Counted from the stretch's first letter, positions 25,659 through 35,813 are shown. The stretch: 64,000 bases of DNA from Paenirhodobacter enshiensis (GCF_000740785.1 NZ_JFZB01000007.1:62001-126000); one strand, 5' to 3'. Notes: a model not told the origin generated them from the sequence alone. Program-made: numbers and translations.

Positions 25659-28600
25659 TGGCCACCTTGTTGCTTTCCGCCGCCGGCGGCGCCATCGGCG
25701 CGGGGTTCGGCGGCACGATCCTCGGTCTGTCGGGGGCGGTGCTTGGACGTGCGGCGGGCGCGGTTCTGGGCCGTGCCATCGACCAGAAGCTGCTCGGCAC
25801 CGGCTCGCAGAGCGTCGAGACCGGCCGGGTCGAGCGTCTGCGCCTGACGAGCGCGAGCGAGGGCGATGGCGTCGGGCTGTGCTGGGGACGGATGCGCGTC
25901 GCGGGACAGGTGATCTGGTCGACCCGGTTCTTCGAGACCGCCACCGTCGAGAAACAGGGCAAGGGCGGCGCGGGTTCGGTCAAGACCACGAGCTACAGCT
26001 ATTCGGTCAGCGTGGCGGTGGCGCTGTGCGAGGGCGAGATCCTGCGCGTCGGCCGGGTCTGGGCGGACGGGATCGAGGTCTCGCCCGGCACGCTGAACAT
26101 GCGCATCTATCCGGGCAGCGAGGACCAGCTTCCCGATGCCAAGATCGCCGCGGTCGAGGGGGCGGAGAACGCGCCCGCCTATCGCGGCATCGCCTATGTG
26201 GTGTTCGAGGATCTGGAGCTGAGCGATTACGGCAACCGGGTGCCGCAGTTCACCTTCGAGGTCGTGCGCGCGGCGCAGGGGCCGGGGATCGACGCGGTGC
26301 CGGATCTGGTGCGCGGCGTGCGCGGTGTCGCTCTGATCCCGGGCACCGGGGAATATGCGCTTGCCACCACGCCGGTCTATCGCACCCTCGAGGGGGGGGA
26401 TGCCGATGACCGGGTTGCGGTGAACCAGAATGCGCTTGGTTCGGGGACCGATTTCACTCAGGCGCTGGAGCGGCTCGACGAGGAGCTGCCGGCCTGCGGA
26501 TCGGTGTCGCTGGTGGTGTCGTGGTTCGGCGACGATCTGCGCTGCGCGGAATGCGATATCCGCCCGAAGGTCGAGACGCAGGCGAGCGAGGGCACCAACA
26601 TGCCCTGGCAGGTCAGCGGGATCACGCGCGCCGGGGCCGGGGTTCTGCCCACCCTCGGCGGCGGCGCGGTCTATGGCGGCACGCCCGCTGACCGGGCGGT
26701 GATCGAGGCCATTCAGGCGCTGAACGCCGCCGGAAAGTCGGTGATGTTCTATCCGTTCATCCTGATGGAACAGATGGCGGGCAATGCGCTTCCCGATCCC
26801 TGGAGCGGTGCCGAGACGCAGCCCGTTCTGCCCTGGCGCGGGCGCATCACCCTGAGCGAGGCTCCGGGCCGCGCGGGCAGCCCCGACGGCACGGCCGCGG
26901 CCGTGGCCGAGGTCGCGGCGTTCTTCGGCACCGCCGCGCCCGGCGATTTCGTGCCCGGCCCCGATGGCGTCGCCTATACCGGGCCTGAGGAATGGTCGTT
27001 TCGTCGCTTCATCCTGCATTACGCGCATCTGTGCAAACAGGCGGGCGGGGTCGGGGCGTTCTGCATCGGCACCGAGATGGTGGCGCTGACCCAGATCCGC
27101 GGCCCCGGCAACAGCTTCCCCGCGGTCGCGGCGCTGCGCGCGCTCGCGGCCGATGTGCGCGCGATCCTCGGGGCGGGGTGCAAGCTCGGCTATGCTGCCG
27201 ACTGGTCGGAATATTTCGGCTATCAGCCGGGCGATGGCGACCGGTTCTTCCACCTCGACCCGCTTTGGGCCGATGACGAGATCGACTTCATCGGCATCGA
27301 CAATTACATGCCGCTGTCCGACTGGCGCGAGGGGGAGGAGCATCTCGATGCCGGGTGGGGGGCGATCTACGACCTCGATTACCTGCGCGCGAATGTCGAG
27401 GGCGGCGAGGGATACGACTGGTATTACGCCGCAGACGAGCACCGCGCGGCGCAGATCCGCACCCCGATCACCGATGGCGAGCATGACGAGCCCTGGGTCT
27501 GGCGCTACAAGGACATCCGCAACTGGTGGGCGAATGCCCATCACGAGCGGATCGGCGGCACGCGTCAGGCGAATGCCACCGCCTGGGTGCCGGGATCGAA
27601 GCCGATCTGGTTCACCGAACTCGGCTGCGCGGCGATCGACAAGGGGACGAACCAGCCCAACAAGTTCCTCGATCCGAAAAGCTCGGAATCGGTGCTGCCG
27701 TTCTTCTCGGACGGGCGGCGAGACGAGCTGATGCAGATGCAATATCTGCGTGCGATCCTGTCCTACTGGGCGGAAAGCGACAACAATCCGGTGGCGGAGC
27801 TGTATTCCGGGCGGATGATCGACATGGCGCGGGCGCATGTCTGGTGCTGGGATTCGCGGCCCTATCCGGCGTTTCCGAACCGCACCGATCTGTGGTCGGA
27901 TGCCGAGAACTATGCCCGCGGGCACTGGATCTCGGGCCGGGCGGTGTCGCAGCCTCTGGCGAGCGTGGTGGCCGAGATCTGCGCGCGCTCCGGGGTGCGG
28001 TCCTTCGATACCTCGGGCCTTTACGGGCTGGTGCGCGGCTTCGTGATGGCGGGGGGCACCTCGGGGCGCGCGGCGCTGCAATCGCTGATGCTGGGCTATG
28101 GGTTCGAGGCGCTGGAACGCGACGGCACGCTGGCGTTCCGGATGCGCGACGGGCGGGCGGATGCGGTTCTCGATCCCGATGCGCTGGTGCTGACGGAGGG
28201 CGAGAGCGTCATCGAGACCGCCCGCTCCGCCGAGGCGGAAGCGAGCGGCCGGGTGCGTCTGGTCTATGTCGGGGCGGATGGCGATTTCGAGACCGCGGCG
28301 GTCGAGGCGATCTTCCCTGACGAGGCGGATACCGCGGCTTCGGGGTCCGAACTGCCGCTCGCGCTGACCCGGGCGCAGGCGCAGGCCACGGCAGAGCGCT
28401 GGCTGGCCGAGGCGCGGGTGGCGCGCGACACGGCGCGGTTCGCGCTGCCGCCGTCGAAGGGCGGGCTTGGCACCGGGGATGTGGTCGCGCTGAACGGGCG
28501 ACGCTACCGCATCGACCGGATCGAGCGGGGCGAGGCACTGTCCGTCGAGGCGGTGCGGGTCGAAAGCGGGGTCTATCGCGCCTCGGACGAGGCGGAGGAG

Positions 28601-29554
28601 GCGGTGACGAATACCCGTTTCGTCGCCCCGGTTCCGGTGACACCGGTATTCCTCGACCTGCCGTTGCTGAGCGGCAGCGAGGATCCCACCTCGCCGCATC
28701 TGGCGGTGTCGGCGGCGCCCTGGCCCGGCAAGGTCGCGGTCTATTCGGCGCCCGAGGATGCGGGCTATGCGCTGCTGAGCACGCTCAGCCGGCGCGCCGC
28801 GATGGGCCGCACGCTGACGCCTCTGGCACGGGCGCCCGCGGGGCGGTGGGACCGGGGGCCGGCGCTGCGGGTTAAGCTGCGCTCGGGCACGCTCTCCTCG
28901 GCCAGCATGGCGCGGGTTCTGGGGGGCGCGAATGTCATCGCCATCGGCGACGGCAGTTCCGACCGCTGGGAGATCGTGCAATTCGTCGCGGCGGTGGCGG
29001 TAGAGCCCCGCGTCTGGGATCTGAGCCTGCGGCTGCGCGGGCAGATGGGCTCGGACGCGATGATGCCCGATGTCTGGCCGGCGGGCAGCCGGGTCGTGGT
29101 GCTCGACGCGGCGCTGAGCCAGATCGCGGTTCCTGCGGCCTCGCGCGGGCTGGCGCGACACTACCGCATCGGCACCGCCGGGCGCAGCTATGACGATCCC
29201 TCCTATGTGCACCGGATCGAGGCATTCCGCGGCGAGGGGCTGCGGCCCTACGCCCCGTGCCATCTGCGCGCGAGTGCGGTGGGGGCGGGATGGCGGCTCG
29301 ACTGGGTGCGGCGCACGCGGATCGACGGCGACAGCTGGGAGGGCTATGACGTGCCGCTTGGCGAGGCGCAGGAGCGGTATCTGGTGCGGGTGATGCGCGG
29401 CGCGGCGGTGCTGCGCGAGGCGGTGGTGACGGATCCGGTCTGGAGCTACGGCGCGGCGGCGGTCGCGGCCGACGGTCCGGGCGTCGAGATCCGGGTGGCG
29501 CAGATCTCGGACAGCTATGGGGCCGGGCCGGCGGCGGTTCTGGTGCTGGGTTAG
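25658..29554 (+). CDS. GTA tail megatron protein with TIM-barrel domain (g15)
   Basis: The largest tail protein, 1298 residues, matching RcGTA g15 in length. Order: Gly/Ala-rich start, adaptor region (to about 420), a glycoside-hydrolase-like TIM barrel (about 440-760) with CIGTEMVALTQIRGPG, YAADWSEYFGY, DFIGIDNYMPLSDWRE, KPIWFTELGCAAIDKG (Glu near 653) and HVWCWDSRPYPAFP, then a phage-tail-3 type region (about 790-960) and a C-terminal receptor-binding type domain (about 1150-1298). Probably binds and crosses the recipient surface. Last gene of the operon; no terminator is visible before cysE. Confidence 0.92.
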   Translation: MATLLLSAAGGAIGAGFGGTILGLSGAVLGRAAGAVLGRAIDQKLLGTGSQSVETGRVERLRLTSASEGDGVGLCWGRMRVAGQVIWSTRFFETATVEKQGKGGAGSVKTTSYSYSVSVAVALCEGEILRVGRVWADGIEVSPGTLNMRIYPGSEDQLPDAKIAAVEGAENAPAYRGIAYVVFEDLELSDYGNRVPQFTFEVVRAAQGPGIDAVPDLVRGVRGVALIPGTGEYALATTPVYRTLEGGDADDRVAVNQNALGSGTDFTQALERLDEELPACGSVSLVVSWFGDDLRCAECDIRPKVETQASEGTNMPWQVSGITRAGAGVLPTLGGGAVYGGTPADRAVIEAIQALNAAGKSVMFYPFILMEQMAGNALPDPWSGAETQPVLPWRGRITLSEAPGRAGSPDGTAAAVAEVAAFFGTAAPGDFVPGPDGVAYTGPEEWSFRRFILHYAHLCKQAGGVGAFCIGTEMVALTQIRGPGNSFPAVAALRALAADVRAILGAGCKLGYAADWSEYFGYQPGDGDRFFHLDPLWADDEIDFIGIDNYMPLSDWREGEEHLDAGWGAIYDLDYLRANVEGGEGYDWYYAADEHRAAQIRTPITDGEHDEPWVWRYKDIRNWWANAHHERIGGTRQANATAWVPGSKPIWFTELGCAAIDKGTNQPNKFLDPKSSESVLPFFSDGRRDELMQMQYLRAILSYWAESDNNPVAELYSGRMIDMARAHVWCWDSRPYPAFPNRTDLWSDAENYARGHWISGRAVSQPLASVVAEICARSGVRSFDTSGLYGLVRGFVMAGGTSGRAALQSLMLGYGFEALERDGTLAFRMRDGRADAVLDPDALVLTEGESVIETARSAEAEASGRVRLVYVGADGDFETAAVEAIFPDEADTAASGSELPLALTRAQAQATAERWLAEARVARDTARFALPPSKGGLGTGDVVALNGRRYRIDRIERGEALSVEAVRVESGVYRASDEAEEAVTNTRFVAPVPVTPVFLDLPLLSGSEDPTSPHLAVSAAPWPGKVAVYSAPEDAGYALLSTLSRRAAMGRTLTPLARAPAGRWDRGPALRVKLRSGTLSSASMARVLGGANVIAIGDGSSDRWEIVQFVAAVAVEPRVWDLSLRLRGQMGSDAMMPDVWPAGSRVVVLDAALSQIAVPAASRGLARHYRIGTAGRSYDDPSYVHRIEAFRGEGLRPYAPCHLRASAVGAGWRLDWVRRTRIDGDSWEGYDVPLGEAQERYLVRVMRGAAVLREAVVTDPVWSYGAAAVAADGPGVEIRVAQISDSYGAGPAAVLVLG

Positions 29555-29632
29555 GCGAGCCGTGCAGCCCCTCTGGTTGCAGGCGGGGGGCTGTGCTAGG
29601 CTTTCCCTCCGACAACAGAAGGAGCCTGAGGC

Positions 29633-30454
29633 ATGGGCGAGATGCGCGCGACGGTCACCCCGGTCGATCCGGTCTGGGACCGGATCCGGACGGAGGCGCT
29701 GGAGGCGGTTCGCAACGAGCCGCTTCTGGGGGCGCTGATCCATGCGGGGCTTTTGCATCACCGCACGCTGGAGAAGGCGCTGTCCTACCGGTTCTCGCTC
29801 AAGCTCGCCTCGGGCGAGATGAGCGAGCAGATCCTGCGCGAGATCGCCGATGAGGCCTATAGCGCGGACCCGACGCTCGGTGCGGCGGCGCGGGCCGATC
29901 TGGTCGCGGTCTACGAACGCGATCCGGCCTGCCACCGGTTCCTGCAACCGATCCTGTTCTTCAAGGGGTATCAGGCGCTTCAGGCCTACCGGGTGGCGCA
30001 TTGGCTGTGGCAGACCGGGCGCCACGACATGGCCTATTTCGTGCAGATGCGCACCTCGGAGATGTTCGGTGTGGACATTCATCCGGCGGCGCGGATCGGC
30101 AAGGGCGTGATGATCGACCATGCGCATTCCATCGTCATCGGCGAGACGGCGGTGGTGGGCGACAACGTGTCGATGCTGCATTCGGTGACGCTTGGCGGCA
30201 CCGGCAAGGAAGAGCAGGACCGCCACCCGAAGATCGGCAATGGCGTGCTGATCGGAGCGGGCGCGAAGGTGCTGGGCAATATCCGCATCGGCGACAACAG
30301 CCGGATCGCGGCGGGCTCGGTGGTGCTGAGCGAGGTGCCGCCGTGCAAGACCGTGGCGGGCGTGCCCGCGCGCATCGTCGGCGAGGCCGGTTGCGCCCAG
30401 CCCGCGGTGCGGATGGACCATCAGCTGAAGGGCTGCCGCGACTGCGAGGAATGA
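29633..30454 (+). CDS. cysE: serine O-acetyltransferase
   Basis: First committed step of cysteine synthesis: acetyl-CoA plus L-serine to O-acetylserine. The 273-residue protein has the helical SAT N-terminal domain (VWDRIRTEALEAVRNEPLLGALIHAGLL), HRFLQPILFFKGYQALQAYRVAHWLW, then the left-handed beta-helix of hexapeptide repeats with GVDIHPAARIGKGVMIDHAHSIVIGE and the catalytic His in MLHSVTLGGTGK. The C-terminal tail ends MDHQLKGCRDCEE and lacks the usual terminal Ile used for cysteine synthase binding. A GAAGGAGCC ribosome site precedes the ATG. Confidence 0.95.
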   Translation: MGEMRATVTPVDPVWDRIRTEALEAVRNEPLLGALIHAGLLHHRTLEKALSYRFSLKLASGEMSEQILREIADEAYSADPTLGAAARADLVAVYERDPACHRFLQPILFFKGYQALQAYRVAHWLWQTGRHDMAYFVQMRTSEMFGVDIHPAARIGKGVMIDHAHSIVIGETAVVGDNVSMLHSVTLGGTGKEEQDRHPKIGNGVLIGAGAKVLGNIRIGDNSRIAAGSVVLSEVPPCKTVAGVPARIVGEAGCAQPAVRMDHQLKGCRDCEE

Positions 30455-30517
30455 GCCCGCGGCCGGTTCGGGGTCAGGCCCGGAGCCGGTTGGCCGCTCG
30501 TCGCGGTTCTGGAATGC

Positions 30518-30552
30518 GAAAGGGCCGGAGCTGACGCTCCGGCCCTTTCTTC
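30518..30552. terminator. bidirectional terminator between cysE and pdhC
   Basis: A perfect 14-bp stem (30518-30531 with 30536-30549) with a TGAC loop; A- and T-rich ends on both sides. It serves the two convergent genes. Confidence 0.85.
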
Positions 30553-30568
30553 ATGTTTGCGGTCTGGA

Positions 30569-31864
30569 TCAGGCGAGCATCGCGAGCGGGTTCTCGAGGT
30601 TCTCGACGATGGCCGCGAGCAGACGGGCGCCGAGCGCGCCGTCGATCACCCGGTGATCGACCGAGAGCGTCACCGACATCATCGTCGCGACGGTGATCTG
30701 ATCGTCCTCACCCACCACCGGCTTCTTGATGCCGGCGCCGACCGCGAGGATCGCGCCATGCGGCGGGTTGATGACCGCGTCGAAGTTCTCGATGCCGAAC
30801 ATGCCGAGGTTCGAGATCGCGAAGCTGCCGCCCTGGTATTCCTGGGGTGCCAGCTTGCGGTCGCGGGCGCGCCTGGCGAGGTCCTTCATCTCGGTCGAGA
30901 GCTTCGAGAGCGACTTCGCTTCGGAGTCCCTGAGGACCGGGGTGAACAGCCCGCCGTCGATGGCCACCGCCACGGCGACGTCCGAGGCCTTCATCTTCAG
31001 GATGCGGTCGCCCGCCCAGACGGCATTCGCGTCCGGCACCTGCTGCAGCGCGAGCGCGCAGGCCTTGATGATGAAGTCATTGACCGAGAGCTTCACGTCC
31101 CGCGCGGCGAGCTTCTTGTTCAGCTCGGTGCGGAAGGCGAGGAGCGCATCGAGGTTGATCTCACGGCGCAGGTAGAAGTGCGGGATCGTCTGCTTGGCCT
31201 CGGTGAGGCGCGCGGCGATGACCTTGCGCATCCCGTCGAGCGGCATTTCCGTGTACTCGCGGCCCTCGTAGAGCTTGGCGACGGCCGAGGCGCTGACCGC
31301 AGGCGCTGCCGGGGCAACGGCTGCCGGAGCCGGAGCGGCGCTGGCCACCGGGGCGGCAGCCTTCGGAGCCGCCGTCGCGGTTTCCACGTCTGCCTTGACG
31401 ATACGCCCGCGCGGGCCGGAGCCCTTCACGGCGCTGAGATCGAGGCCCTTCTCGGCCGCGATGCGACGCGCGAGCGGCGAGGCGAACACCCGCGCACCGG
31501 CCAAGACCGGCGCTGCCGGGGCAGGGGGCGCCGCCGGAGCCGCGACGGGAGCCGCCGCGACCGGGGCCGGAGCCGCAACAGCCTGCGCCGCCTTCGGGGC
31601 GGAGATCGCCGAAGCGTCCTCGCCCTCTTCCAGCAGAACCGCGATCGGCGTGTTGACCTTGATGCCCGCGGTGCCCTCGGGGATCAGGATCTTGCCGAGC
31701 GTGCCCTCGTCCACCGCCTCGAACTCCATCGTCGCCTTGTCGGTCTCGATCTCGGCGAGGATGTCGCCCGAACGGACCTCATCCCCTTCTTTCTTCAGCC
31801 ATTTCGAGATCGTGCCTTCCTCCATCGTCGGAGACAGCGCAGGCATCAGGATTTCGGTTGCCAT
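30569..31864 (-). CDS. pdhC: pyruvate dehydrogenase E2, dihydrolipoamide acetyltransferase
   Basis: Transfers acetyl from lipoyl to CoA and forms the core of the PDH complex. The 431-residue protein has one N-terminal lipoyl domain (Lys43 in [11 protein letters not shown]), an Ala/Pro-rich linker, a peripheral-subunit-binding domain ([34 protein letters not shown]), a second flexible linker and the catalytic domain ending with DHRVIDG (His404, Asp408). Last gene of the leftward pdhA-pdhB-pdhC operon; 12 bases separate it from pdhB. Confidence 0.96.
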   Translation of the reverse strand: MATEILMPALSPTMEEGTISKWLKKEGDEVRSGDILAEIETDKATMEFEAVDEGTLGKILIPEGTAGIKVNTPIAVLLEEGEDASAISAPKAAQAVAAPAPVAAAPVAAPAAPPAPAAPVLAGARVFASPLARRIAAEKGLDLSAVKGSGPRGRIVKADVETATAAPKAAAPVASAAPAPAAVAPAAPAVSASAVAKLYEGREYTEMPLDGMRKVIAARLTEAKQTIPHFYLRREINLDALLAFRTELNKKLAARDVKLSVNDFIIKACALALQQVPDANAVWAGDRILKMKASDVAVAVAIDGGLFTPVLRDSEAKSLSKLSTEMKDLARRARDRKLAPQEYQGGSFAISNLGMFGIENFDAVINPPHGAILAVGAGIKKPVVGEDDQITVATMMSVTLSVDHRVIDGALGARLLAAIVENLENPLAMLA

Positions 31865-31876
31865 CTGACGATCTCC

Positions 31877-33238
31877 TTACCGATAGGTGACTTTTTTCGC
31901 CGCCTCGACCACCTCGTCGGCGGTGATGAGGGCGAATTTCTCGAGGTTGGCGGCATAGGGCATCGGAACGTCCTTGCCGGTGCAGCACAGCACGGGCGCG
32001 TCGAGGTAGTCGAAGCCGCGCTCCATCAGCACCGCCGCGATGTGATGCGACATCGAGCCGACCGGGAATGCCTCCTCGACGATCACGCAGCGGTTGGTCT
32101 TCATCACCGAAGCCAGAACCGTGTCGTAATCGAGCGGACGCAGCGTGCGCAGGTCGATCACCTCGGCCGAGATGCCCTCGGCGGCGAGCTTGTCGGCCGC
32201 TTCGAGCGTGTGCACCATGCCGATGCCCCAGCTGACCAGGGTCACGTCAGCGCCTTCGCGCCAGATCCGGGCCTTGCCGAAGGGGATGGTGAAATCGGCG
32301 ATGTCGGGAACCTCGAAGGACTTGCCGTAGAGGATCTCGTTCTCGAGGAACACGACCGGGTTCGGATCGCGGATCGCGGTCTTGAGCAGGCCTTTAGCAT
32401 CCGCCGCCGAATAGGGCATGACCACCTTCAGACCGGGGATCGAGCTGTACCAGGCGGCATAGTCCTGCGAGTGCTGCGCGCCGACGCGGGCCGCCGCGCC
32501 GTTCGGGCCGCGGAACACCATCGGGGCTTCCATCTGCCCGCCCGACATGTAGCGCGTTTTCGCCGCCGAGTTGATGATGTGGTCGATCGCCTGCATGGCG
32601 AAGTTGAAGGTCATGAACTCGACGATCGGGCGCAGGCCGGCGAAGGCGGCGCCGGTCGCGATGCCGGTGAAGCCGTATTCGGTGATCGGGGTGTCGATCA
32701 CCCGCTTCGCGCCGAACTCGTCCAGAAGTCCCTGGCTGATCTTGTAGGCGCCCTGATATTCGGCGACTTCCTCGCCCATCAGGAACACGCGCTCGTCGGC
32801 GCGCATTTCCTCGGCCATCGCCTCGCGCAGCGCCTCGCGCACGGTCATCGTCTTCATCGGCGTGCCTTCGGCCCAGTCGGGCGAGGCGTTGGAGACGACT
32901 TCCTCCGCCGGAGCGGCAGTGGCCGCGACCGGGGCAGGGGCGGCGACGACGGGGGCTGCGGCGGCAGCCGGGGCCTTCACGTCATCGACGCTCTCGCCGT
33001 CCTCCACGAGGATCGCGATGGGGGTGTTGACCTTGATGCCGGCGGTGCCTTCGGCGACCAGCAGCTTGCCGACCTTGCCCTCGTCGACCGCCTCGAATTC
33101 CATCGTGGCCTTGTCGGTCTCGATCTCGGCGAGGATCTGGCCCGACTTCACGTCATCGCCTTCCTTCACCAGCCATTTCGACAGCGTGCCCTCTTCCATC
33201 GTCGGCGACAGGGCGGGCATCAGAATTTCGGTAGCCAT
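31877..33238 (-). CDS. pdhB: pyruvate dehydrogenase E1 beta with N-terminal lipoyl domain
   Basis: E1 beta half of the thiamine-diphosphate decarboxylase. Residues 1-80 are a complete lipoyl domain (Lys43, [11 protein letters not shown]) almost identical to that of E2; an Ala/Pro linker then leads to the transketolase-type domain starting [35 protein letters not shown] and ending with the transketolase C domain. E1 beta with its own lipoyl domain is known from several alphaproteobacteria. 453 residues. Ten bases separate it from pdhA. Confidence 0.96.
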   Translation of the reverse strand: MATEILMPALSPTMEEGTLSKWLVKEGDDVKSGQILAEIETDKATMEFEAVDEGKVGKLLVAEGTAGIKVNTPIAILVEDGESVDDVKAPAAAAAPVVAAPAPVAATAAPAEEVVSNASPDWAEGTPMKTMTVREALREAMAEEMRADERVFLMGEEVAEYQGAYKISQGLLDEFGAKRVIDTPITEYGFTGIATGAAFAGLRPIVEFMTFNFAMQAIDHIINSAAKTRYMSGGQMEAPMVFRGPNGAAARVGAQHSQDYAAWYSSIPGLKVVMPYSAADAKGLLKTAIRDPNPVVFLENEILYGKSFEVPDIADFTIPFGKARIWREGADVTLVSWGIGMVHTLEAADKLAAEGISAEVIDLRTLRPLDYDTVLASVMKTNRCVIVEEAFPVGSMSHHIAAVLMERGFDYLDAPVLCCTGKDVPMPYAANLEKFALITADEVVEAAKKVTYR

Positions 33239-33248
33239 TGGTCTTGCC

Positions 33249-34253
33249 TCACGCGTAGATGTCGGTCCAGAGCTCGGAGAGCGCCGGCTCGGGGCTGGTG
33301 GTGGCGAATTCGGCCGCCTCGTTCACGATCGCCTTGATCTCCTTGTCGATCGTCTTCAGGTCGTCGTCGCTGGCGTGACCGCCGTCGAGGAGCAGCGCGC
33401 GCACATGCTCGATCGCGTCGTGATGCTCGCGCATGTTCTGCACCTCTTCGCGGGTGCGGTATTTCGCCGGGTCCGACATCGAGTGGCCGCGATAGCGATA
33501 GGTCATCATTTCAAGGATATACGGGCCGTTGCCGGCGCGGCAATGTGCCACCGCCTTCTCGCCCGCGGCCTTCACCGCCAGCACGTCCATGCCGTCGACC
33601 TGCTCGCCCGGGATGCCGAAGGCGATGCCGCGGCCGTAAAGCGAGGGCGACTTCGTCGCGCGCTTCACCGAGGTGCCCATGGCATACTGGTTGTTCTCGA
33701 TCACGAAGATCACCGGCAGGTTCCACAGCTCGGCCATGTTGTAGGTCTCGTAGACCTGGCCCTGGTTCGCCGCGCCGTCGCCGAAATAGGTGAAGGTGAC
33801 GTTGTCGGTGCCGAGATACTTGTCCGAGAACGCCAGACCCGCCCCGATCGGCACCTGCGCGCCGACGATGCCGTGGCCGCCGTAGAAATGCTTCTCTTTC
33901 GAGAACATGTGCATCGAGCCACCCTTGCCTTTGGAGTAGCCCGTCTCGCGCCCGGTCAGCTCGGCCATGACGCCCTTGGGGTCCATGCCGCAGGCCAGCA
34001 TATGGCCGTGGTCGCGATACGAGGTGACGCGCTTGTCGCCGGGCTTCGCGGTCGCTTCGAGGCCGCACACAACGGCTTCCTGGCCGATGTAGAGGTGGCA
34101 GAAGCCGCCGATCTGGCCCATGCCGTAAAGCTGGCCGGCCTTTTCCTCGAACCGGCGGATCAGCATCATTTCGCGGTAGAATTTGAGAAGTTCGTCCTTC
34201 GAGACATTTGCGCCCTCGGGCGCCTTGGTCTCGGGGGTCTTGCGAGTCGCCAT
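33249..34253 (-). CDS. pdhA: pyruvate dehydrogenase E1 alpha
   Basis: Thiamine-diphosphate-binding alpha subunit that decarboxylates pyruvate. The 334-residue protein contains the ThDP motif beginning [10 protein letters not shown] (158-166) and ending near IENNQYAMG (186-193), plus the phosphorylation-loop-like [18 protein letters not shown]. It heads the operon; a 14-base near-palindrome lies 27 bases upstream of its start. The operon would feed acetyl-CoA into the TCA cycle and the fatty-acid genes. Confidence 0.96.
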   Translation of the reverse strand: MATRKTPETKAPEGANVSKDELLKFYREMMLIRRFEEKAGQLYGMGQIGGFCHLYIGQEAVVCGLEATAKPGDKRVTSYRDHGHMLACGMDPKGVMAELTGRETGYSKGKGGSMHMFSKEKHFYGGHGIVGAQVPIGAGLAFSDKYLGTDNVTFTYFGDGAANQGQVYETYNMAELWNLPVIFVIENNQYAMGTSVKRATKSPSLYGRGIAFGIPGEQVDGMDVLAVKAAGEKAVAHCRAGNGPYILEMMTYRYRGHSMSDPAKYRTREEVQNMREHHDAIEHVRALLLDGGHASDDDLKTIDKEIKAIVNEAAEFATTSPEPALSELWTDIYA

Positions 34254-34279
34254 CGGGCTTCCTCCCCTGCGTGAAGATA

Positions 34280-34293
34280 GTTCAACGTTAAAC
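34280..34293. promoter_or_regulatory. candidate LacI-type operator upstream of pdhA
   Basis: GTTCAACGTTAAAC is a near-palindrome with one mismatched pair around a central CG, 27 bases before the pdhA start. Central-CpG palindromes of this size are typical of LacI-family regulators. No tested site is known to me for this sequence. Confidence 0.35.
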
Positions 34294-34338
34294 CATCTAT
34301 TACATCATGGGGCGCAGCGATGCAATCGCCGAGGCGGA

Positions 34339-34635
34339 TCAGCGGATGACGATCTCGTCCGGACGTGCGGTGCCCAGCACTTCGCGGGCGCGCTCGTCGA
34401 GCAGATCGAGGTCCAGATCGTCGTCCGACAGCCGGCGGGTCAGGTTGGTCAGCCGGTCGGTCTCGGCCTTCAACGCGTCACGCTCGCCGCTGAGCTGGGC
34501 GATCTCAGAATCGATCTGCACCCGGCGGAAGATACCGTAAGAGCCCTGCACCGCCGCGAAGGTGAAGTAGAGCCCGGCGCAAAAACACACCAGAAAATAG
34601 ATGGCCGGTCCGACCGACCGCACTTTGGTCTTCAT
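34339..34635 (-). CDS. ftsB: septum formation initiator FtsB-like protein
   Basis: A 98-residue bitopic protein of the FtsB/DivIC family: short cytoplasmic tail, one membrane helix (about residues 10-29, AIYFLVCFCAGLYFTFAAVQ), the GSYGIFRR junction and a coiled coil (about 38-75, IDSEIAQLSGERDALKAETDRL), then the conserved DLDLLDERAREVLGTARPDEIVI end. FtsB links FtsL and FtsQ in the divisome. The ATG at 34635 is chosen because the longer open frame runs through the fba terminator. It lies between pdhA and fba, both leftward. Confidence 0.88.
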   Translation of the reverse strand: MKTKVRSVGPAIYFLVCFCAGLYFTFAAVQGSYGIFRRVQIDSEIAQLSGERDALKAETDRLTNLTRRLSDDDLDLDLLDERAREVLGTARPDEIVIR

Positions 34636-34730
34636 CGCTCTGCCTCGACGTTCCGCCTCTGCCGGGCGTTTGGGATGAGTGTGCCACAGCCCGGCCGGCT
34701 TGGGAATGCCCCGGCGAGGGGGCGGATACG

Positions 34731-34754
34731 AAAAGGGGGCCCGAAGGCCCCCTT
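34731..34754 (-). terminator. terminator of fba
   Basis: On the minus strand AAGGGGGCC, a TTCG loop, GGCCCCCTT, then TTT. It separates fba from ftsB. Confidence 0.85.
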
Positions 34755-34777
34755 GCCGCAGTTTCGGGCGAACCGGA

Positions 34778-35671
34778 TCAGCCGGCGACCGAAGCGGCGT
34801 GGATCGAGTCGATCGCAGCCCCCAGCATCGCATCGAATTCCGCGTCGCTCTGCTTGGCCGAGAGCCCCTCGGTCAGCGCGCGCGAGAACGAGGCGATCAT
34901 GCCGGTGTTCTTCGCCAGCATCGCGTTCGCCTCGTCGCGCGGATAGCCGCCCGACAGCGCCACGACCTTCAGAACCTTCGGATGGTCGACGAGCGGCTTG
35001 TAGAAGTTCGGCACCGTCGGCAGCGACAGCTTCAGCATGACCTGCTCGCCAGCCGGGATGGTGTCGAGAAGCGCCAGGATCTCATCGCGCAGGATCGCCT
35101 CGGCCTCGGCCTTGTCGGCGATGGTGATGGTGACTTCCGGCTCGATGATCGGCACGAGGCCATGCGACAGCACAGTCTTGCCCAGCTCGAACTGCTGCGC
35201 GACGACGGCCTTGATTGCAGCCGGATTGGCGGCCGAGATCACCGAACGCTCCTTGGTGCCGAAGATGCCGGCCTTGGCGGCGCGGTCGAGAAGCGCATCG
35301 AGGCCCGGGATCGGCTTCATCATCTGCACGCCGTTCTCTTCGGCGGCGAGGCCCTTGTCGATCTTCAGGAACGGCACGACGCCGACCTTTTCCCACAGAT
35401 AGGTGGCGGTCGGCAGGCCGTCGATGCTGCGGTCCATGGTCTGCTCGAACAGGATCGCGCCGACAATCTTGCCCTTGCCGAACGACGGCGCCTTGATGAT
35501 CCGCGAGCGCATCGCGTGGATCATGTCGAACATCTCGGTCTCGTTCGAATACTCGCTTTCCGAGACGCCATAAAGTTTCAGCGCCTTCGGCGTCGAGCCG
35601 CCGGACTGGTCCAGCGCGGCGATGAAGCCGTCGCCCTTGCGGATTTTCTCGACCTGCTGCGGATTGGGCAT
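34778..35671 (-). CDS. fba: fructose-bisphosphate aldolase, class I
   Basis: Reversible cleavage of fructose-1,6-bisphosphate by a metal-free Schiff-base enzyme. The 297-residue protein starts [31 protein letters not shown], has FLKIDKGLA, the SAANP-type segment, VPIIEPEV (Glu177 and Glu179) and [11 protein letters not shown] (Lys214, the expected Schiff-base lysine), and [13 protein letters not shown] near the end. GGAGGAG precedes the chosen ATG; the longer frame adds an unrelated N-terminus. Class I aldolases of this bacterial type occur in Rhodobacterales. pgk lies just upstream in the same direction. Confidence 0.93.
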   Translation of the reverse strand: MPNPQQVEKIRKGDGFIAALDQSGGSTPKALKLYGVSESEYSNETEMFDMIHAMRSRIIKAPSFGKGKIVGAILFEQTMDRSIDGLPTATYLWEKVGVVPFLKIDKGLAAEENGVQMMKPIPGLDALLDRAAKAGIFGTKERSVISAANPAAIKAVVAQQFELGKTVLSHGLVPIIEPEVTITIADKAEAEAILRDEILALLDTIPAGEQVMLKLSLPTVPNFYKPLVDHPKVLKVVALSGGYPRDEANAMLAKNTGMIASFSRALTEGLSAKQSDAEFDAMLGAAIDSIHAASVAG

Positions 35672-35724
35672 GGTGCTCCTCCGGGAAATGAATGGGCGCG
35701 CGGGGTTGCGGCCGTCGGGGTTTC

Positions 35725-35752
35725 GGATAACGCGCGCCGTGCCTGCGTGCAA
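35725..35752 (-). promoter_or_regulatory. candidate fba promoter
   Basis: On the minus strand TTGCAC (35752-35747), 16 bases, TTATCC (35730-35725). The sequence at 35757-35768, upstream of the -35 box, contains AACGCTAAC, one half of a CpG-centred palindrome. Confidence 0.45.
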
Positions 35753-35782
35753 TCGTGAGAACGCTAACGGCCGCGGGACAAG

Positions 35783-35807
35783 CGAAAGGCGGCCCGAAGG
35801 CCGCCTT
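35783..35807 (-). terminator. terminator of pgk
   Basis: On the minus strand AAGGCGGCC, TTCG loop, GGCCGCCTT, then TCG. The same architecture as the fba terminator. Confidence 0.75.
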
Positions 35808-35813
35808 GTTGCA

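Noticed and set aside
15443-29554. An intact prophage
   Set aside because: There is no integrase, repressor, replication, lysis gene or attachment site, and the gene order is exactly that of RcGTA.
25550-30421. A 1623-codon leftward open frame opposite GTA g13-g15 and cysE
   Set aside because: It mirrors the high-GC codons of real genes on the other strand, gives a low-complexity His/Arg/Ala-rich product and has no recognisable domain.
30557-33337. A 926-codon rightward open frame opposite pdhB and pdhC
   Set aside because: The pdh genes have full domain and motif support; the opposite frame is a compositional artefact.
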